A DNA stretch of 64,000 bases. Source: Mycolicibacillus parakoreensis. Its GTDB lineage: Bacteria > Actinomycetota > Actinomycetes > Mycobacteriales > Mycobacteriaceae. Within the stretch, counting starts at the first letter, position 1. Each line of letters opens with the position of its first letter. The notes below the pieces were generated by a model. That model was given only the letters and a program-made list of their open reading frames with translations, did not search any database and had not been told where the DNA came from. Of this stretch, positions 38,900-47,975 are shown piece by piece. The stretch covers positions 1,178,001 through 1,242,000 of the forward strand of contig NZ_CP092365.1 in the NCBI RefSeq assembly GCF_022370835.2. The letters are read 5' to 3'. The position numbers and the translations under genes are program-made.

Positions 38900-40459
38900 T
38901 CAAATCAGCCAGGCGGCGGCATCGGGCGCCAACGCGCCGCCCTCCGGTGCCGCGCTGGCCACGATCACCCGACCCGCCGGCAGCGCCACCGGCCGTTGAC
39001 CGGTGTTGAGCAGGCACACCAGCGCGCCGCGGCGAAACGCCACCACATCATCCGGTGCGCCCAACCAGTCGATCTGATCGTCGTCGAACTCCGGCCGGGT
39101 GCGACGCAATTCAAGGGCGCGCCGGTACAGCGTCAGCGTCGACGCCGGGTCGCGGTGCTGGCGCTGCACGGTCAGCTCCGCCCAGTCGTCGGGCATCGGC
39201 AGCCAGGTCCGCGGGGTGGTGGAGAATCCGAACGGCGGAGCGTCACCGGACCACGGCAGCGGCACCCGGGCCCCGTCGCGACCGGGCTCGGTGTGCCCGG
39301 AGCGCTCCCACACCGGGTCCTGGCGGGCCGCGTCGGGCAGGTCGGCCTCCGGCAGCCCCAGTTCCTCGCCGTTGTAGACGAACACCACCCCCGGCAGCGC
39401 CAGCAGCACCAGGGCCATCGCCGCGGCGCGGGCGCGGCCCACCGGGCCGCCGCCGTAGCGGGTCACCGTGCGCACCACGTCGTGGTTGGCCAGCGTCCAG
39501 GTCGGCGGCGCGCCGGCCAGCGCGGCCGCGGCCAGCGAGTTCTCGATGGCGTCACGGATCTGCGCGGCGTCGAAGTCGGCCTGCACCAGCCGGAAGTTGA
39601 ACCCCAGGTGCAGCTCGTCGGGGCGCAGATAGGCCGCGAACGCGGTGTTGTCGCGCACCCACACCTCCCCGATGGTCACCGCGTCGGGATAGTCGTCGAC
39701 GACGGCGCGGATCGCCCGGTGGATCGCGTGCACCCCGGGCTGGTTGAACCGCGGATCGTCGTCGCGGTGGGCCAGCAGCCCGATGTCGGTGGTCGGCATG
39801 TCCGGCAGCCCGGGCGGTTTGGCCATCCCGTGGGCGACGTCGATGCGGAACCCGTCGACCCCGCGCTCCAGCCAGAACCGCACCGTCGTGGCGAAATCGG
39901 CCACCACCTCCGGGTTGGCCCAGTTCAGATCCGGCTGTTCGGGGGCGAACAGGTGCAGATACCACTGGCCGGGGGACCCGTCGGCCTCGGTCACCCGGGT
40001 CCAGGCCGGGCCCCCGAACACCGAGATCCAGTTGTTGGGCGGGCGTGCACCGTCGGGCCCGCGGCCGTCCCGGAAGAAATACCGGCCGCGCGCCGGGCTG
40101 CCGGGCGCGGCCGCCAACGCCTCGACGAACCACCGATGCGCGGCGCTGGTGTGGTTGGGCACCACGTCCATGACCACCCGGATCCCGCGGGCGTGCGCGG
40201 CCACCAGCAGCCGGTCCAGCGCCGCCGCCCCGCCGAACAGCGGGTCCACCGCCCGCGGGTCGGCCACGTCGTAGCCGTGGTCGACCATCGGCGAGACCGT
40301 GACCGGGTTCAACCAGATCGCGTCCACCGTGAGCTGCTGCAGATGGTCCAGGTGCGCGGTGACCCCGTCGAGGTCGCCGACGCCGTCGCCGTCGCTGTCG
40401 GCGAACGAGCGCGGATAGAGCTGGTAGAACACCGCGTCGGTCCACCAGTGCGAACCCAT
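38900..40459 (-). CDS. aglA: Alpha-glucosidase AglA (GH13)
   Basis: A 519-residue GH13 enzyme. The N-terminal barrel start is WWTDAVFYQLYPRSFADSDG. Conserved region I is DVVPNHTS, region II is GFRIDVAHG with nucleophile Asp207, region III is TIGEVWV with the acid Glu, and region IV is LANHDVVR with the third Asp. The short C-terminal beta domain follows. It probably hydrolyses alpha-1,4/1,6-linked maltooligosaccharides or trehalose-like sugars in the cytosol; there is no signal peptide. Its ATG overlaps the glbO stop (TGATG), so glbO and aglA form an operon. Confidence 0.94.
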   Translation of the reverse strand: MGSHWWTDAVFYQLYPRSFADSDGDGVGDLDGVTAHLDHLQQLTVDAIWLNPVTVSPMVDHGYDVADPRAVDPLFGGAAALDRLLVAAHARGIRVVMDVVPNHTSAAHRWFVEALAAAPGSPARGRYFFRDGRGPDGARPPNNWISVFGGPAWTRVTEADGSPGQWYLHLFAPEQPDLNWANPEVVADFATTVRFWLERGVDGFRIDVAHGMAKPPGLPDMPTTDIGLLAHRDDDPRFNQPGVHAIHRAIRAVVDDYPDAVTIGEVWVRDNTAFAAYLRPDELHLGFNFRLVQADFDAAQIRDAIENSLAAAALAGAPPTWTLANHDVVRTVTRYGGGPVGRARAAAMALVLLALPGVVFVYNGEELGLPEADLPDAARQDPVWERSGHTEPGRDGARVPLPWSGDAPPFGFSTTPRTWLPMPDDWAELTVQRQHRDPASTLTLYRRALELRRTRPEFDDDQIDWLGAPDDVVAFRRGALVCLLNTGQRPVALPAGRVIVASAAPEGGALAPDAAAWLI

Positions 40460-40854
40460 CAGTACGGCGAGTTGACCAACGTGTGCGCCGCCATGTCCAG
40501 ATAGTCGAGCAGTTCCCGGCGGTGCTCATCGTCGAGGGTGTGGCCGTCGATCTCGTCGATCGCCACCCGCATGCACCGCAGCCAGGCGTCCCGCTCGTCG
40601 GGGCCGATCCGGTAGGGGACGTGGCGCATCCGCAGCCGCGGATGTCCGCGCTGCTCGGAGTAGGTGCGCGGCCCGCCCCAGTACTGCTCGAGGAACATCC
40701 GCAGCCGGTCCTCGGCGCCGTCCATGTCGTCCTCGGGATACAGCGGCCGCAGCAGGTCGTCCTCGGCGACCAGCTGGTAAAACCGCGCCACCAGCGTACG
40801 GAAGGTGTCGGCTCCGCCGACGGCGTCGTAAAACGTCTGCTGCGCCGAAGTCAT
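40459..40854 (-). CDS. glbO: Truncated hemoglobin O (group II)
   Basis: A 131-residue group II truncated globin that binds O2, NO and other ligands. [11 protein letters not shown] starts the globin fold, [19 protein letters not shown] covers helix B and the CD region, [15 protein letters not shown] leads to PRLRMRH with the proximal His78, and DAWLRCM carries the conserved Trp G8. The 3' end [16 protein letters not shown] is nearly identical to other mycobacterial GlbO. ATG 40854 or the in-frame ATG 40863 could be the start. It diverges from the HNH gene and is coupled to aglA. Confidence 0.95.
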   Translation of the reverse strand: MTSAQQTFYDAVGGADTFRTLVARFYQLVAEDDLLRPLYPEDDMDGAEDRLRMFLEQYWGGPRTYSEQRGHPRLRMRHVPYRIGPDERDAWLRCMRVAIDEIDGHTLDDEHRRELLDYLDMAAHTLVNSPY

Positions 40855-40962
40855 CGCCTCCATTGTGCACGGTGGAAAACACCACCGGATTGGGCAGCCG
40901 ACACCGGCCGAAATCAGATGCGGACGGCGCCGAATCGTGGTGAACTGTTGCGCGGAGGATTC

Positions 40963-41607
40963 ATGGCGCAGCACACGAACCGCCGCGGCCACCGCAGTTC
41001 GGGTGCCGCAACCGGCCGGACCGGGGCCACCGGCGTGGCTCTGCGCAGCGTGCCCGCCCCCGTCGCGGCGTCGGATCCGTGGGGGCGCCGGCGGGTGCTG
41101 TTGCTCAACGCCTCCTACGAACCGTTGACCGCGTTGCCGATGCGTCGGGCGATCGTCATGCTGGTCTGCGGCAAGGCCGACACCGTGCACGAGGACACCT
41201 CCGGCGGGCCCGCCGGCCCGGTCATCCACTCGGAGACCCTGGCGGTGACGCTGCCGTCGGTGATCCGGTTGCGTCACTACGTGCGGGTGCCCTACCGGGC
41301 GCGGGTGCCGATGACCCGTGCGGCGTTGATGCACCGCGACCGGTTCTGCTGCGCCTACTGCGGCTCCCGCGCCGACACCGTCGATCATGTGGTGCCCCGC
41401 AGTCGCGGCGGGGCGCACGGCTGGGAGAACTGCGTGGCGTGCTGCTCGACGTGCAATCGGCGCAAAGCCGACCGACTGCTCAGCGAGCTGGGATGGTCGT
41501 TGCGGCGCCCACCGACCACGCCCATCGGTCAGCACTGGCGGCTGCGGGCCGCGATCACCGACCTCGACCCGGCCTGGAGCCGTTATCTGGGGGAGGGCGC
41601 GGCCTGA
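40963..41607 (+). CDS. HNH endonuclease domain protein (Rv2469c-like)
   Basis: 214 residues. A basic, probably disordered N-terminus (1-45) precedes [19 protein letters not shown], a conserved block found in this actinobacterial HNH family. The HNH domain has CAYCGS (Cys130, Cys133), [10 protein letters not shown] with His142, [19 protein letters not shown] and the second Cys pair for a structural zinc. Family members are of unknown physiological role; nuclease activity is inferred from the motif. A CGCGGAGGA ribosome-binding site precedes ATG. It is a conserved chromosomal gene, not part of a visible restriction or phage unit. Confidence 0.88.
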   Translation: MAQHTNRRGHRSSGAATGRTGATGVALRSVPAPVAASDPWGRRRVLLLNASYEPLTALPMRRAIVMLVCGKADTVHEDTSGGPAGPVIHSETLAVTLPSVIRLRHYVRVPYRARVPMTRAALMHRDRFCCAYCGSRADTVDHVVPRSRGGAHGWENCVACCSTCNRRKADRLLSELGWSLRRPPTTPIGQHWRLRAAITDLDPAWSRYLGEGAA

Positions 41608-41689
41608 AACCCGGCCGAACGGTGTCGGTACCGGGTAAATCGCCTGACCTGCTGCACCGGCCCACGACCGGTGGGATACGGTTTGCATC

Positions 41690-41926
41690 GTGAGCATGGC
41701 AGAGATCCACCTCTATTTCGTGGGCATCCCGCTGGGGCTGACGCTGCTGTTGGCACTGTGGATCTGGTCCCACAAGGGCGCGCACGCGCCGACCTACCGG
41801 ATGTCGGAGCCGTGGACGCACCCACCGGTGCTGTGGGCGGCCACCGACGAGGCCGTCGGCGCGCCCGCGCACGGTCACGACACCGCCGAGTTCAGCGTGG
41901 GAGGTGGCGCAAGTGGCAAGTGGTGA
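41690..41926 (+). CDS. Small membrane protein (Rv2468A-like)
   Basis: 78 residues with one transmembrane helix near the N-terminus (about 7-27, [19 protein letters not shown]) and a hydrophilic, His-containing tail ([13 protein letters not shown]). The function is unknown. A TACGGT -10 box lies 7 bases before GTG 41690, suggesting a leaderless start. ATG 41696 is the alternative. The 3' end overlaps the DUF5130 gene by 14 bases, so the two are probably cotranscribed and the products may act together at the membrane. Confidence 0.75.
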   Translation: MSMAEIHLYFVGIPLGLTLLLALWIWSHKGAHAPTYRMSEPWTHPPVLWAATDEAVGAPAHGHDTAEFSVGGGASGKW

Positions 41927-42380
41927 CGTCGCGACGGTGGATCCCGCCGGCCTGCCGGCCGGCTCGGTGATCACCAGCAGCGGGCGGGTCTCCGGAGTCA
42001 CCGAGCCCGGTGCGCTGTCGGTGAACTACCCGTTCCCGATCAAAGACCTGGTGCGCCTCGACGACGCGCTGACCTACGGGTCGCGGGGCGCGCAGGCGAT
42101 GTTCGCCGTCTACATCGGCGACCTCGGCTCCGACACCGCCGCCCGCGCCCGCGAGATCCTCGGATCGGTGCCCACCCCGAACAACGCCGTGCTGGTCGCG
42201 GTCTCCCCGGACCAGCGCGCGGTGGAGGTCGCCTACGGCGCCGGACTGCGCGGTCGGGGTGCCGAATCGGCCGCGCCGCTCGGTGTCGCGGCCGCCGCGG
42301 CGGCGTTCGCCGAGGGCAACCTGATCGACGGGCTGATCAGCGCGGTGCGGGTGATCAGCGCCGCCATCTCCCCGGGCTGA
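41913..42380 (+). CDS. DUF5130 protein (Rv2468c-like)
   Basis: A 155-residue protein of unknown function. The C-terminal two thirds ([20 protein letters not shown] to [16 protein letters not shown]) resemble a TPM-like alpha/beta domain of phosphatase-fold membrane-associated proteins, and the middle has [20 protein letters not shown]. There is no signal peptide. GTG 41913 is preferred because GGGAGG lies 8 bases upstream; GTG 41904 overlaps that site. Confidence 0.78.
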   Translation: MASGDVATVDPAGLPAGSVITSSGRVSGVTEPGALSVNYPFPIKDLVRLDDALTYGSRGAQAMFAVYIGDLGSDTAARAREILGSVPTPNNAVLVAVSPDQRAVEVAYGAGLRGRGAESAAPLGVAAAAAAFAEGNLIDGLISAVRVISAAISPG

Positions 42381-42411
42381 GCGGCACCATCGGCGCCACC
42401 ACGCCCCGGGC

Positions 42412-43173
42412 ATGAGCGCCTCGGCGTTGCACCGGAAATGGTTGGCCAACGCTGAACGGCGCCGCGTCGATCCGGCGACGATCGACGCGATCGGTGCGCA
42501 CTGGCGGCTCGGTCCCGAGGGTTTCGCGGCGCTGGCGTCGATGGTCGAGCTCACCGATCCGCACGGCAAGTCCTTCTTTCTGCTGCCGGCCGACACCACC
42601 GCCGCCCGGGCCCGCGCGGCGGCGCTGCAGACCTGTCTGCTCAACGCCGGCACCGGCTACGGTGACGCCGGCGCGCCCACCGACTTCGCCCCCACCGCCT
42701 ACTCGCTGGGCGAGCTCCGCCGCGTCGCCGCGCGCCAGCAGGCCAACCGGTGGAGCTACGGCGCGGTGCGCCCGCTGTTGGGGTCCGGCGGCGCCCTGGT
42801 CGCCACCCCCAACGGCATCCTGATGGGCCTCGGCGGCAGCGGGGCGCAGACCCGGCTCGTCCGGCGCGGCGGCACCACCTACGGTGACCTGTTCCTGATC
42901 AACCTCGATCCCCGGCTGGGCGCCGGGTGGCAACTGCGGGTGATCGTCGAGTCCGGCCGGATGTGGTACCGCGGTGACGGCGCCCCGGTGCGCGGTGGGC
43001 TGGATCTCGACCGGGTTCTGCACCATGAGGAGCGGCACTGTCGGCAGTGGGCGCGGCTGGGACCGATGCGCATGGTCGGTGCCTATCTCGGCGCCGAGGC
43101 CCGAGCCCGGTGCAGCGGTGGGGTGAACCGATTCGAGGCCGAGGCGGGGCTCGCCGACGGCGGCTATCGCTGA
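42412..43173 (+). CDS. Unrecognised protein with an HExxH motif (putative zincin)
   Basis: A 253-residue protein that I cannot place in a named family. The N-terminal half is helical and charged (HRKWLANAERRR), the middle is Gly-rich (GSGGALVATPNGILMGLGG). Near the C-terminus is VLHHEERHCRQWARLG, which contains a HEERH match to the zincin HExxH motif followed by AYLGAEARARCSGGVNRFEAEAGLADGGY, here in two parts, with candidate third-ligand Glu residues. A similar HE-x-x-H-x-x-Q-W pattern occurs in other uncharacterised actinobacterial proteins. No signal peptide or membrane helix is visible. It ends 7 bases before the convergent pepN. Confidence 0.7.
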   Translation: MSASALHRKWLANAERRRVDPATIDAIGAHWRLGPEGFAALASMVELTDPHGKSFFLLPADTTAARARAAALQTCLLNAGTGYGDAGAPTDFAPTAYSLGELRRVAARQQANRWSYGAVRPLLGSGGALVATPNGILMGLGGSGAQTRLVRRGGTTYGDLFLINLDPRLGAGWQLRVIVESGRMWYRGDGAPVRGGLDLDRVLHHEERHCRQWARLGPMRMVGAYLGAEARARCSGGVNRFEAEAGLADGGYR

Positions 43174-43180
43174 GCGGCGG

Positions 43181-45739
43181 TTAGCCCGCGTCGGCCGCGC
43201 GGGCGCGCAGCGCGCGCTGCACCCCCGCCTTGCCCTCGGAGACCAGCCGGCGCAGCGCCGACGGCACCTGCGGATCGGCCAGGAACGACTCGGCCGCCGC
43301 GACCCCCTCGTCGCTGATGTCCCACGCCGGGTACAACCCGACCACGACGGTCTGGGCGACCTCGCTGGAGCGCCGCTGCCACACCCCGCCGATGTCGGCG
43401 AAGTACCGGGAGGTCAACGGGGTGAGCAGCTCGGCCTGGCCGGGCTGCACGATGCCCGCGATGATCGACCGACCGGTGATGTTGGCCAGCGTGTCGTCCT
43501 CGATGACCCGCTGCCAGGCCTGCTGTTTGACCGTGGACTGCGGCCGCGCGGCCGCGGCCTGCGCGGCGGCGCGCCGGCCGGCGGCCGTGGCGTCCCGTTC
43601 GGCCTCCGCGTCGATCTCGGCGGTGTCGACCCGGCCGGAGCGGGCCAGCGCGGTCAGCATCCGCCAGCGCAGGTCCGCATCGACGGTCAACCCGGCCAGG
43701 CCTTGGCCGGCCGGGTCGCCGGCCAGCAGTGCGGCGAGCACGTCGGTGTGGCGCTCGGCGAGCACCGAGGCACACAGGGCGTTGACGAACGCCAACTGGT
43801 GGTCGGACCCGGCGTCGGCGTCGCGGGCCAACTCCAGCAGCCGGTCGGCGAAGGCCGGCCATCCCTGCGCCGCGGCCCACCCCGGCTCCGCGTAGGAGCC
43901 CAACGCCGTCTGGGCCTGCAACAGCAGCCGTTGCGCCACCCCCACCTCGGTCTCGGCGGCGATCCCGCGCGACACCAGTGCCACGAAGTCGCGGGCCTTC
44001 AGCTCCGCCTCCCGGGTCATCTCCCAGGCCGCCGACCACACCAGTGTGCGCGGCAGCGGCTCGGCGATGTCGCCGATGCGGTCCAAGGCGGTGGCCAGCG
44101 AGTCGGCGTCCAGCCGCAGCGAGCAGTAGGTCAGGTCGTCGTCGTTGACCAGGATCAGCTTGCCGCGCGGCACCCCCACCAGGGCCGCCACCTCGGTGCT
44201 GGCGGCGTCGATGTCGAGTTCCTCGCGGTGGGTGCGCACCAACCGGCCGGTGTCGTCCTCGTCGTAGATCCCGACCGCCAACCGGTGCACGCGGGTCTCC
44301 CCGGCACCGGGCGCCGCACCGGACTGCAGAATCGCGAACCGGGTGAAGCGGCCGTCGGCGTCGACGTCGAAATCCGGTCGCAGCGTGTTGATGCCGGTGG
44401 TCTTGAGCCACTGGGCGCCCCAGCCGGACAGGTCGCGTCCCGAGGCCCGCTCCAGCGCGGCGAGCAGGTCATCGAAGGTGGCGTTGGCGAAGGCGTGCTT
44501 GGCGAAGTAGTCCCGCAGCCCGGCGAGGAACTGCTCCAGCCCGACGTAGGCGACCAGTTGTTTGAGCACCGAGGCGCCCTTGGCGTAGGTGATGCCGTCG
44601 AAGTTGACCTCCACGGCGGCCAGGTCGGGGATGTCGGCGGCGATCGGATGGGTCGAGGGCAGCTGGTCTTGGCGGTAAGCCCACGACTTCTCCACGTTGG
44701 CGAACGTCGTCCAGGCCTGGGCGTATTCGGTGGCCTCGCTCTGGGAGAGCACCGCGGCGAACGTGGCGAACGACTCGTTGAGCCACAGGTCATCCCACCA
44801 GCGCATGGTGACCAGGTCGCCGAACCACATGTGCGCCATCTCGTGCAGCAGGGTCTCGGCGCGCCGCTCGTAGGAGGCCCGGGTCACCTTGGACCGGAAG
44901 ACGTAGTCCTCCAAAAAGGTGACCGCGCCGACGTTCTCCATCGCCCCCGCGTTGAACTCCGGGACGAACAACTGGTCGTATTTGCCGAAGGCATACGGGG
45001 TGCCGAAATGGCGGTGGTAGAAGCCGAATCCCTGTTTGGTCTCGGTGAACAGCCGCTCGGCGTCCATGTGCTCGGCCAGTGACGCCCGGCAGAACAAACC
45101 CAGCGGGATCTCGCCGTGCTCGTCGCGGTAGACGTCATCCCAGCGCGCGTACGGCCCGGCGATCAGCGCCACCAGGTAGGTGCTCATCGGTTGCGTGGTG
45201 GCGAACGTGTGGACCCCGTCGCGTACATCGCTGGTGGCACCGTTGGACACCACCTGCCAGTGAACGGGGGCGGTGACCGTGATCGCGAAGGTGGCCTTGA
45301 GGTCGGGCTGGTCGAAGCAGGCGAACATCCGTTTCGCGTCGGCGGTTTCGAACTGCGAATACAGGTACACCTCGTCATCGACCGGGTCGACGAACCGGTG
45401 CAGGCCCTCGCCGGTGTTGGAGTAGGCGCAATCGGCGTCGACGTGCACCACGTTGTGATCGGCCAACCCGCGCAGGGCAATGCCGGTCGACTCGTCGTAG
45501 CCGGACACGTCGATGTCGACACCGTTGAGGGTGGCGCGATGCACCCGCGTCGCCGCGAGGTCGATCACGGTGTCGGCCCCGGCCAGTGCGTCGAACGTGA
45601 CCGTGGTGGTCGACCGGAAGGTGCGCTGTCCGGGTCCACCGGCTCCGTCGGTGAGGTCCAGGGCGATCTGATAGCCCTCGACAGTCAGCAATGCGGCGCG
45701 CTCGATGGCCTGGTCGCGGGTGAGGTTCGGCAAAGTCAC
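43181..45739 (-). CDS. pepN: Aminopeptidase N (M1 zinc metallopeptidase)
   Basis: An 852-residue M1 aminopeptidase that releases N-terminal residues from peptides. The exopeptidase motif GAMEN is present, and the zinc site is HEMAH...E: His299, Glu300, His303 and Glu322 (HExxHx18E). NESFATFAAVLSQ follows. The C-terminal helical ERAP-like domain covers about 500-852. GTG 45739 is chosen because a TAAGTT -10 box lies 7 bases upstream (leaderless) and the protein then begins TLPNLTRDQA, as in the M. tuberculosis protein. ATG 45763 is an in-frame alternative. No signal peptide is present. Confidence 0.95.
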   Translation of the reverse strand: MTLPNLTRDQAIERAALLTVEGYQIALDLTDGAGGPGQRTFRSTTTVTFDALAGADTVIDLAATRVHRATLNGVDIDVSGYDESTGIALRGLADHNVVHVDADCAYSNTGEGLHRFVDPVDDEVYLYSQFETADAKRMFACFDQPDLKATFAITVTAPVHWQVVSNGATSDVRDGVHTFATTQPMSTYLVALIAGPYARWDDVYRDEHGEIPLGLFCRASLAEHMDAERLFTETKQGFGFYHRHFGTPYAFGKYDQLFVPEFNAGAMENVGAVTFLEDYVFRSKVTRASYERRAETLLHEMAHMWFGDLVTMRWWDDLWLNESFATFAAVLSQSEATEYAQAWTTFANVEKSWAYRQDQLPSTHPIAADIPDLAAVEVNFDGITYAKGASVLKQLVAYVGLEQFLAGLRDYFAKHAFANATFDDLLAALERASGRDLSGWGAQWLKTTGINTLRPDFDVDADGRFTRFAILQSGAAPGAGETRVHRLAVGIYDEDDTGRLVRTHREELDIDAASTEVAALVGVPRGKLILVNDDDLTYCSLRLDADSLATALDRIGDIAEPLPRTLVWSAAWEMTREAELKARDFVALVSRGIAAETEVGVAQRLLLQAQTALGSYAEPGWAAAQGWPAFADRLLELARDADAGSDHQLAFVNALCASVLAERHTDVLAALLAGDPAGQGLAGLTVDADLRWRMLTALARSGRVDTAEIDAEAERDATAAGRRAAAQAAAARPQSTVKQQAWQRVIEDDTLANITGRSIIAGIVQPGQAELLTPLTSRYFADIGGVWQRRSSEVAQTVVVGLYPAWDISDEGVAAAESFLADPQVPSALRRLVSEGKAGVQRALRARAADAG

Positions 45740-45802
45740 CTCACCCAACTTACTGGTCGGCATACCGGTCGGCGCGCCGGTCGATGTCGCATGCCGGGGT
45801 GC

Positions 45803-45880
45803 CTGCTGAAATCGACGCCTGAGCGGACATACTCCCCGTCTGTGGCGGTTGTGTGTCCGCTCAGGCGTCGATCTCAGCAG
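45803..45880. repeat. Long inverted repeat in the divergent pepN gap
   Basis: Two 27-base arms (45803-45829 and 45854-45880) pair with one mismatch around a 24-base loop. Each arm contains GCCTGAGCGGACA or its complement. The repeat lies between divergent genes, so it is not a terminator of either. It could be a REP-like or MITE-like element or a large regulatory stem. I see no second copy in the window. Confidence 0.85.
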
Positions 45881-45980
45881 CAGCGGGGCTGCGGGGCCGT
45901 GCGGGGGGCCGTGCTGAGCGTCTCGGCGGCTACGGTGGTGTCGCAGCAGGAGCTGGGACGCTAGGGGAAAGGACCGCGCC

Positions 45981-46592
45981 ATGGCCGAGAAATCACAAGC
46001 CGACTTCTGGTTCGATCCGCTCTGCCCGTGGTGCTGGATCACCTCGCGCTGGATCCTCGAGGTCGAAAAGGTCCGTGATATCGAGGTGCACTTCCACGTG
46101 ATGAGCCTGGCGGTGCTCAACGAGGACCGCGATGACCTCTCCGAGGAGTACCGGGAAGGCATGGCGAAGGCGCTCGGGCCCGTGCGGGTGGCGATCGCCG
46201 CCGAGCAGCAGCGCGGAGCGCAGATCCTCGCCCCGCTGTACACCGCGATGGGTACCCGCATCCACAACGAGGACAACAAGGACTTGCCGGCGGTGATCGC
46301 TGCGGCCCTCGATGAGGTGGGTCTGCCGGCCGAGCTGGCGGACGCGGCCACCTCCGATGCCTACGACGCCGCGCTGCGCGAAAGCCACCACGCCGGCATG
46401 GACCCGGTCGGCAAGGATGTCGGCACCCCGACCATCCATGTCGACGGGGTGGCGTTCTTCGGTCCGGTGCTCTCCCGCATTCCGCGCGGTGAGCAGGCCG
46501 GTGTGCTGTGGGACGCCTCGGTGACGTTCGCGGCGTATCCGCACTTCTTCGAACTCAAACGCAGCCGCACCGAACGCCCCGAGTTCGACTGA
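45981..46592 (+). CDS. DsbA-like CPWC thiol protein, mycothiol-dependent nitroreductase (Rv2466c-like)
   Basis: 203 residues of the DsbA/thioredoxin superfamily with the active site CPWC at Cys15-Cys18 right after the first strand (ADFWFDPL). A helical insertion and a cis-Pro segment ([10 protein letters not shown]) follow. The M. tuberculosis orthologue is reported as a mycothiol-dependent reductase, induced by oxidative stress and able to activate the prodrug TP053. AAAGGA precedes the ATG. A TACGGT -10 candidate is at 45931-45936. I could not identify a convincing SigH promoter. It diverges from pepN. Confidence 0.92.
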   Translation: MAEKSQADFWFDPLCPWCWITSRWILEVEKVRDIEVHFHVMSLAVLNEDRDDLSEEYREGMAKALGPVRVAIAAEQQRGAQILAPLYTAMGTRIHNEDNKDLPAVIAAALDEVGLPAELADAATSDAYDAALRESHHAGMDPVGKDVGTPTIHVDGVAFFGPVLSRIPRGEQAGVLWDASVTFAAYPHFFELKRSRTERPEFD

Positions 46593-46654
46593 ACCGGCAG
46601 AGGGCCGCCGGGGCGTGGGGCAAGCCCGCGGGCCGCCGGCGGCGTTCTGACACA

Positions 46655-47143
46655 ATGACCGGCATGCGTGTCTACCTCGGCGCCGACCACGCCGGCTACG
46701 AACTCAAACAGCAGATCATCGAGCATCTCGCCGGCGCCGGGCACGAGCCGGTCGACTGTGGGGCGTTCGGCTACGACGCCGACGACGACTACCCGGCGTT
46801 CTGCATCGCCGCGGCGACACGCACCGTGGCCGACCCGGACAGTTTGGGCATCGTGCTCGGCGGGTCGGGCAACGGCGAGCAGATCGCGGCCAACAAGGTC
46901 CCCGGCGCGCGCTGCGCGCTGGCGTGGAGCGTGGAGACCGCCCGGTTGGCCCGCGAGCACAACAACGCCCAGTTGATCGGCATCGGCGGGCGGATGCACA
47001 CGGTCGACGAGGCGTTGGCCATCGTCGACGCCTTCCTGGCGACGCCGTGGTCGAACGCGGCCCGCCACCAACGGCGTCTCGACGTCCTGACCGACTACGA
47101 GCGCACCCACGAGGCGCCACCGGTGCCCGGCGCCCCCGGATAG
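46655..47143 (+). CDS. rpiB: Ribose-5-phosphate isomerase B
   Basis: A 162-residue RpiB/LacAB isomerase that interconverts ribose-5-phosphate and ribulose-5-phosphate. MRVYLGADHAGYELKQ opens the protein. GGSGNGEQIAANK gives Glu75, the catalytic base used by mycobacterial RpiB where other bacteria use Cys. NAQLIGIGGRMH and HQRRLDVLTDYERTHEAPP complete the family pattern, and length equals the M. tuberculosis enzyme. ATG 46655 is preferred to ATG 46664 on that basis. nei1 follows after 2 bases. Confidence 0.96.
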   Translation: MTGMRVYLGADHAGYELKQQIIEHLAGAGHEPVDCGAFGYDADDDYPAFCIAAATRTVADPDSLGIVLGGSGNGEQIAANKVPGARCALAWSVETARLAREHNNAQLIGIGGRMHTVDEALAIVDAFLATPWSNAARHQRRLDVLTDYERTHEAPPVPGAPG

Positions 47144-47145
47144 CC

Positions 47146-47940
47146 GTGCCCGAGGGGCACACCCTGCACCGGTTGGGCCGGCTGCACCACCGTCGTTTCG
47201 CCGGTGCACCGGTGGTGGTGACCAGCCCGCAGGGCCGGTTCGCCGACGGGGCCAAGCGGGTCACCGGTCAGGTGTTCGCCCGTGCCAGCGTGTGGGGCAA
47301 GCACCTGTTCCATCACTACGCGCACGGCCCGATCGTGCACATTCATCTCGGCCTGTACGGCACGTTCGCCGAACAGCGCACTCCGATGTCCGAGCCGGTC
47401 GGCCAGGTCCGGATGCGGCTGCTCGGCGCCGACTACGGCACCGATCTACGGGGTCCGGCCGCCTGTGAGGTCGTCGACGAACTGCAGGTCGCCGACATCA
47501 TCGCGCGCCTCGGCCCCGATCCGCTGCGCAAGGACGCCGATCCGGGGTTGGCGTGGAAACGAATCACCAAGTCACGCAGGTCGATCGGTGGACTGCTGTT
47601 GGACCAGTCGGTGATCGCCGGAGTCGGCAACGTCTACCGCGCCGAGCTGCTCTTTCGTCACCGCATCGCTCCGCAACGGCCGGGCACCAGCCTCGACGAA
47701 GCCGAGTTCGACAGCGCCTGGGCCGACCTGGTGGCGCTGATGAAGGTGGGGCTGCGCACCGGCAAGATCATCGTCGTGCGACCCGAACACGACCACGGCG
47801 CACCCTCCTACGGACCCGGCAAGCCCCGCACCTACGTCTACCGGCGGGCCGGCGACCCGTGCCGGATATGCGGGGACACCGTGCGCACCGCGGTCATGGA
47901 GGGGCGCAACGTGTTCTGGTGTCCTGGCTGCCAGCGCTGA
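47146..47940 (+). CDS. nei1: Formamidopyrimidine/endonuclease VIII-type DNA glycosylase Nei1
   Basis: 264 residues of the Fpg/Nei family. The frame starts GTG-CCC-GAG, so after Met removal the N-terminal Pro1-Glu2 (PEGHTLHRLGR) forms the catalytic Schiff-base pair. LDQSVIAGVGNVYRAELLF is the helix-two-turn-helix DNA-binding region. The C-terminal zinc finger has CRICG and CPGCQR. It removes oxidised pyrimidines and cleaves the abasic site. It starts 2 bases after rpiB and is probably cotranscribed. Confidence 0.94.
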   Translation: MPEGHTLHRLGRLHHRRFAGAPVVVTSPQGRFADGAKRVTGQVFARASVWGKHLFHHYAHGPIVHIHLGLYGTFAEQRTPMSEPVGQVRMRLLGADYGTDLRGPAACEVVDELQVADIIARLGPDPLRKDADPGLAWKRITKSRRSIGGLLLDQSVIAGVGNVYRAELLFRHRIAPQRPGTSLDEAEFDSAWADLVALMKVGLRTGKIIVVRPEHDHGAPSYGPGKPRTYVYRRAGDPCRICGDTVRTAVMEGRNVFWCPGCQR

Positions 47941-47975
47941 GCGGGCGCCGGGCGGTCTGCGGTGTCCGGCCGCGG

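Noticed and set aside
45803..45880. Inverted repeat as an intrinsic terminator
   Set aside because: It lies between two divergent starts, the loop is 24 bases and there is no T run.
45764..46351. In-frame extension upstream of pepN
   Set aside because: It would overlap the divergent thiol protein gene and lie beyond the M1 N-terminus. A -10 box and a leaderless GTG at 45739 explain the start.
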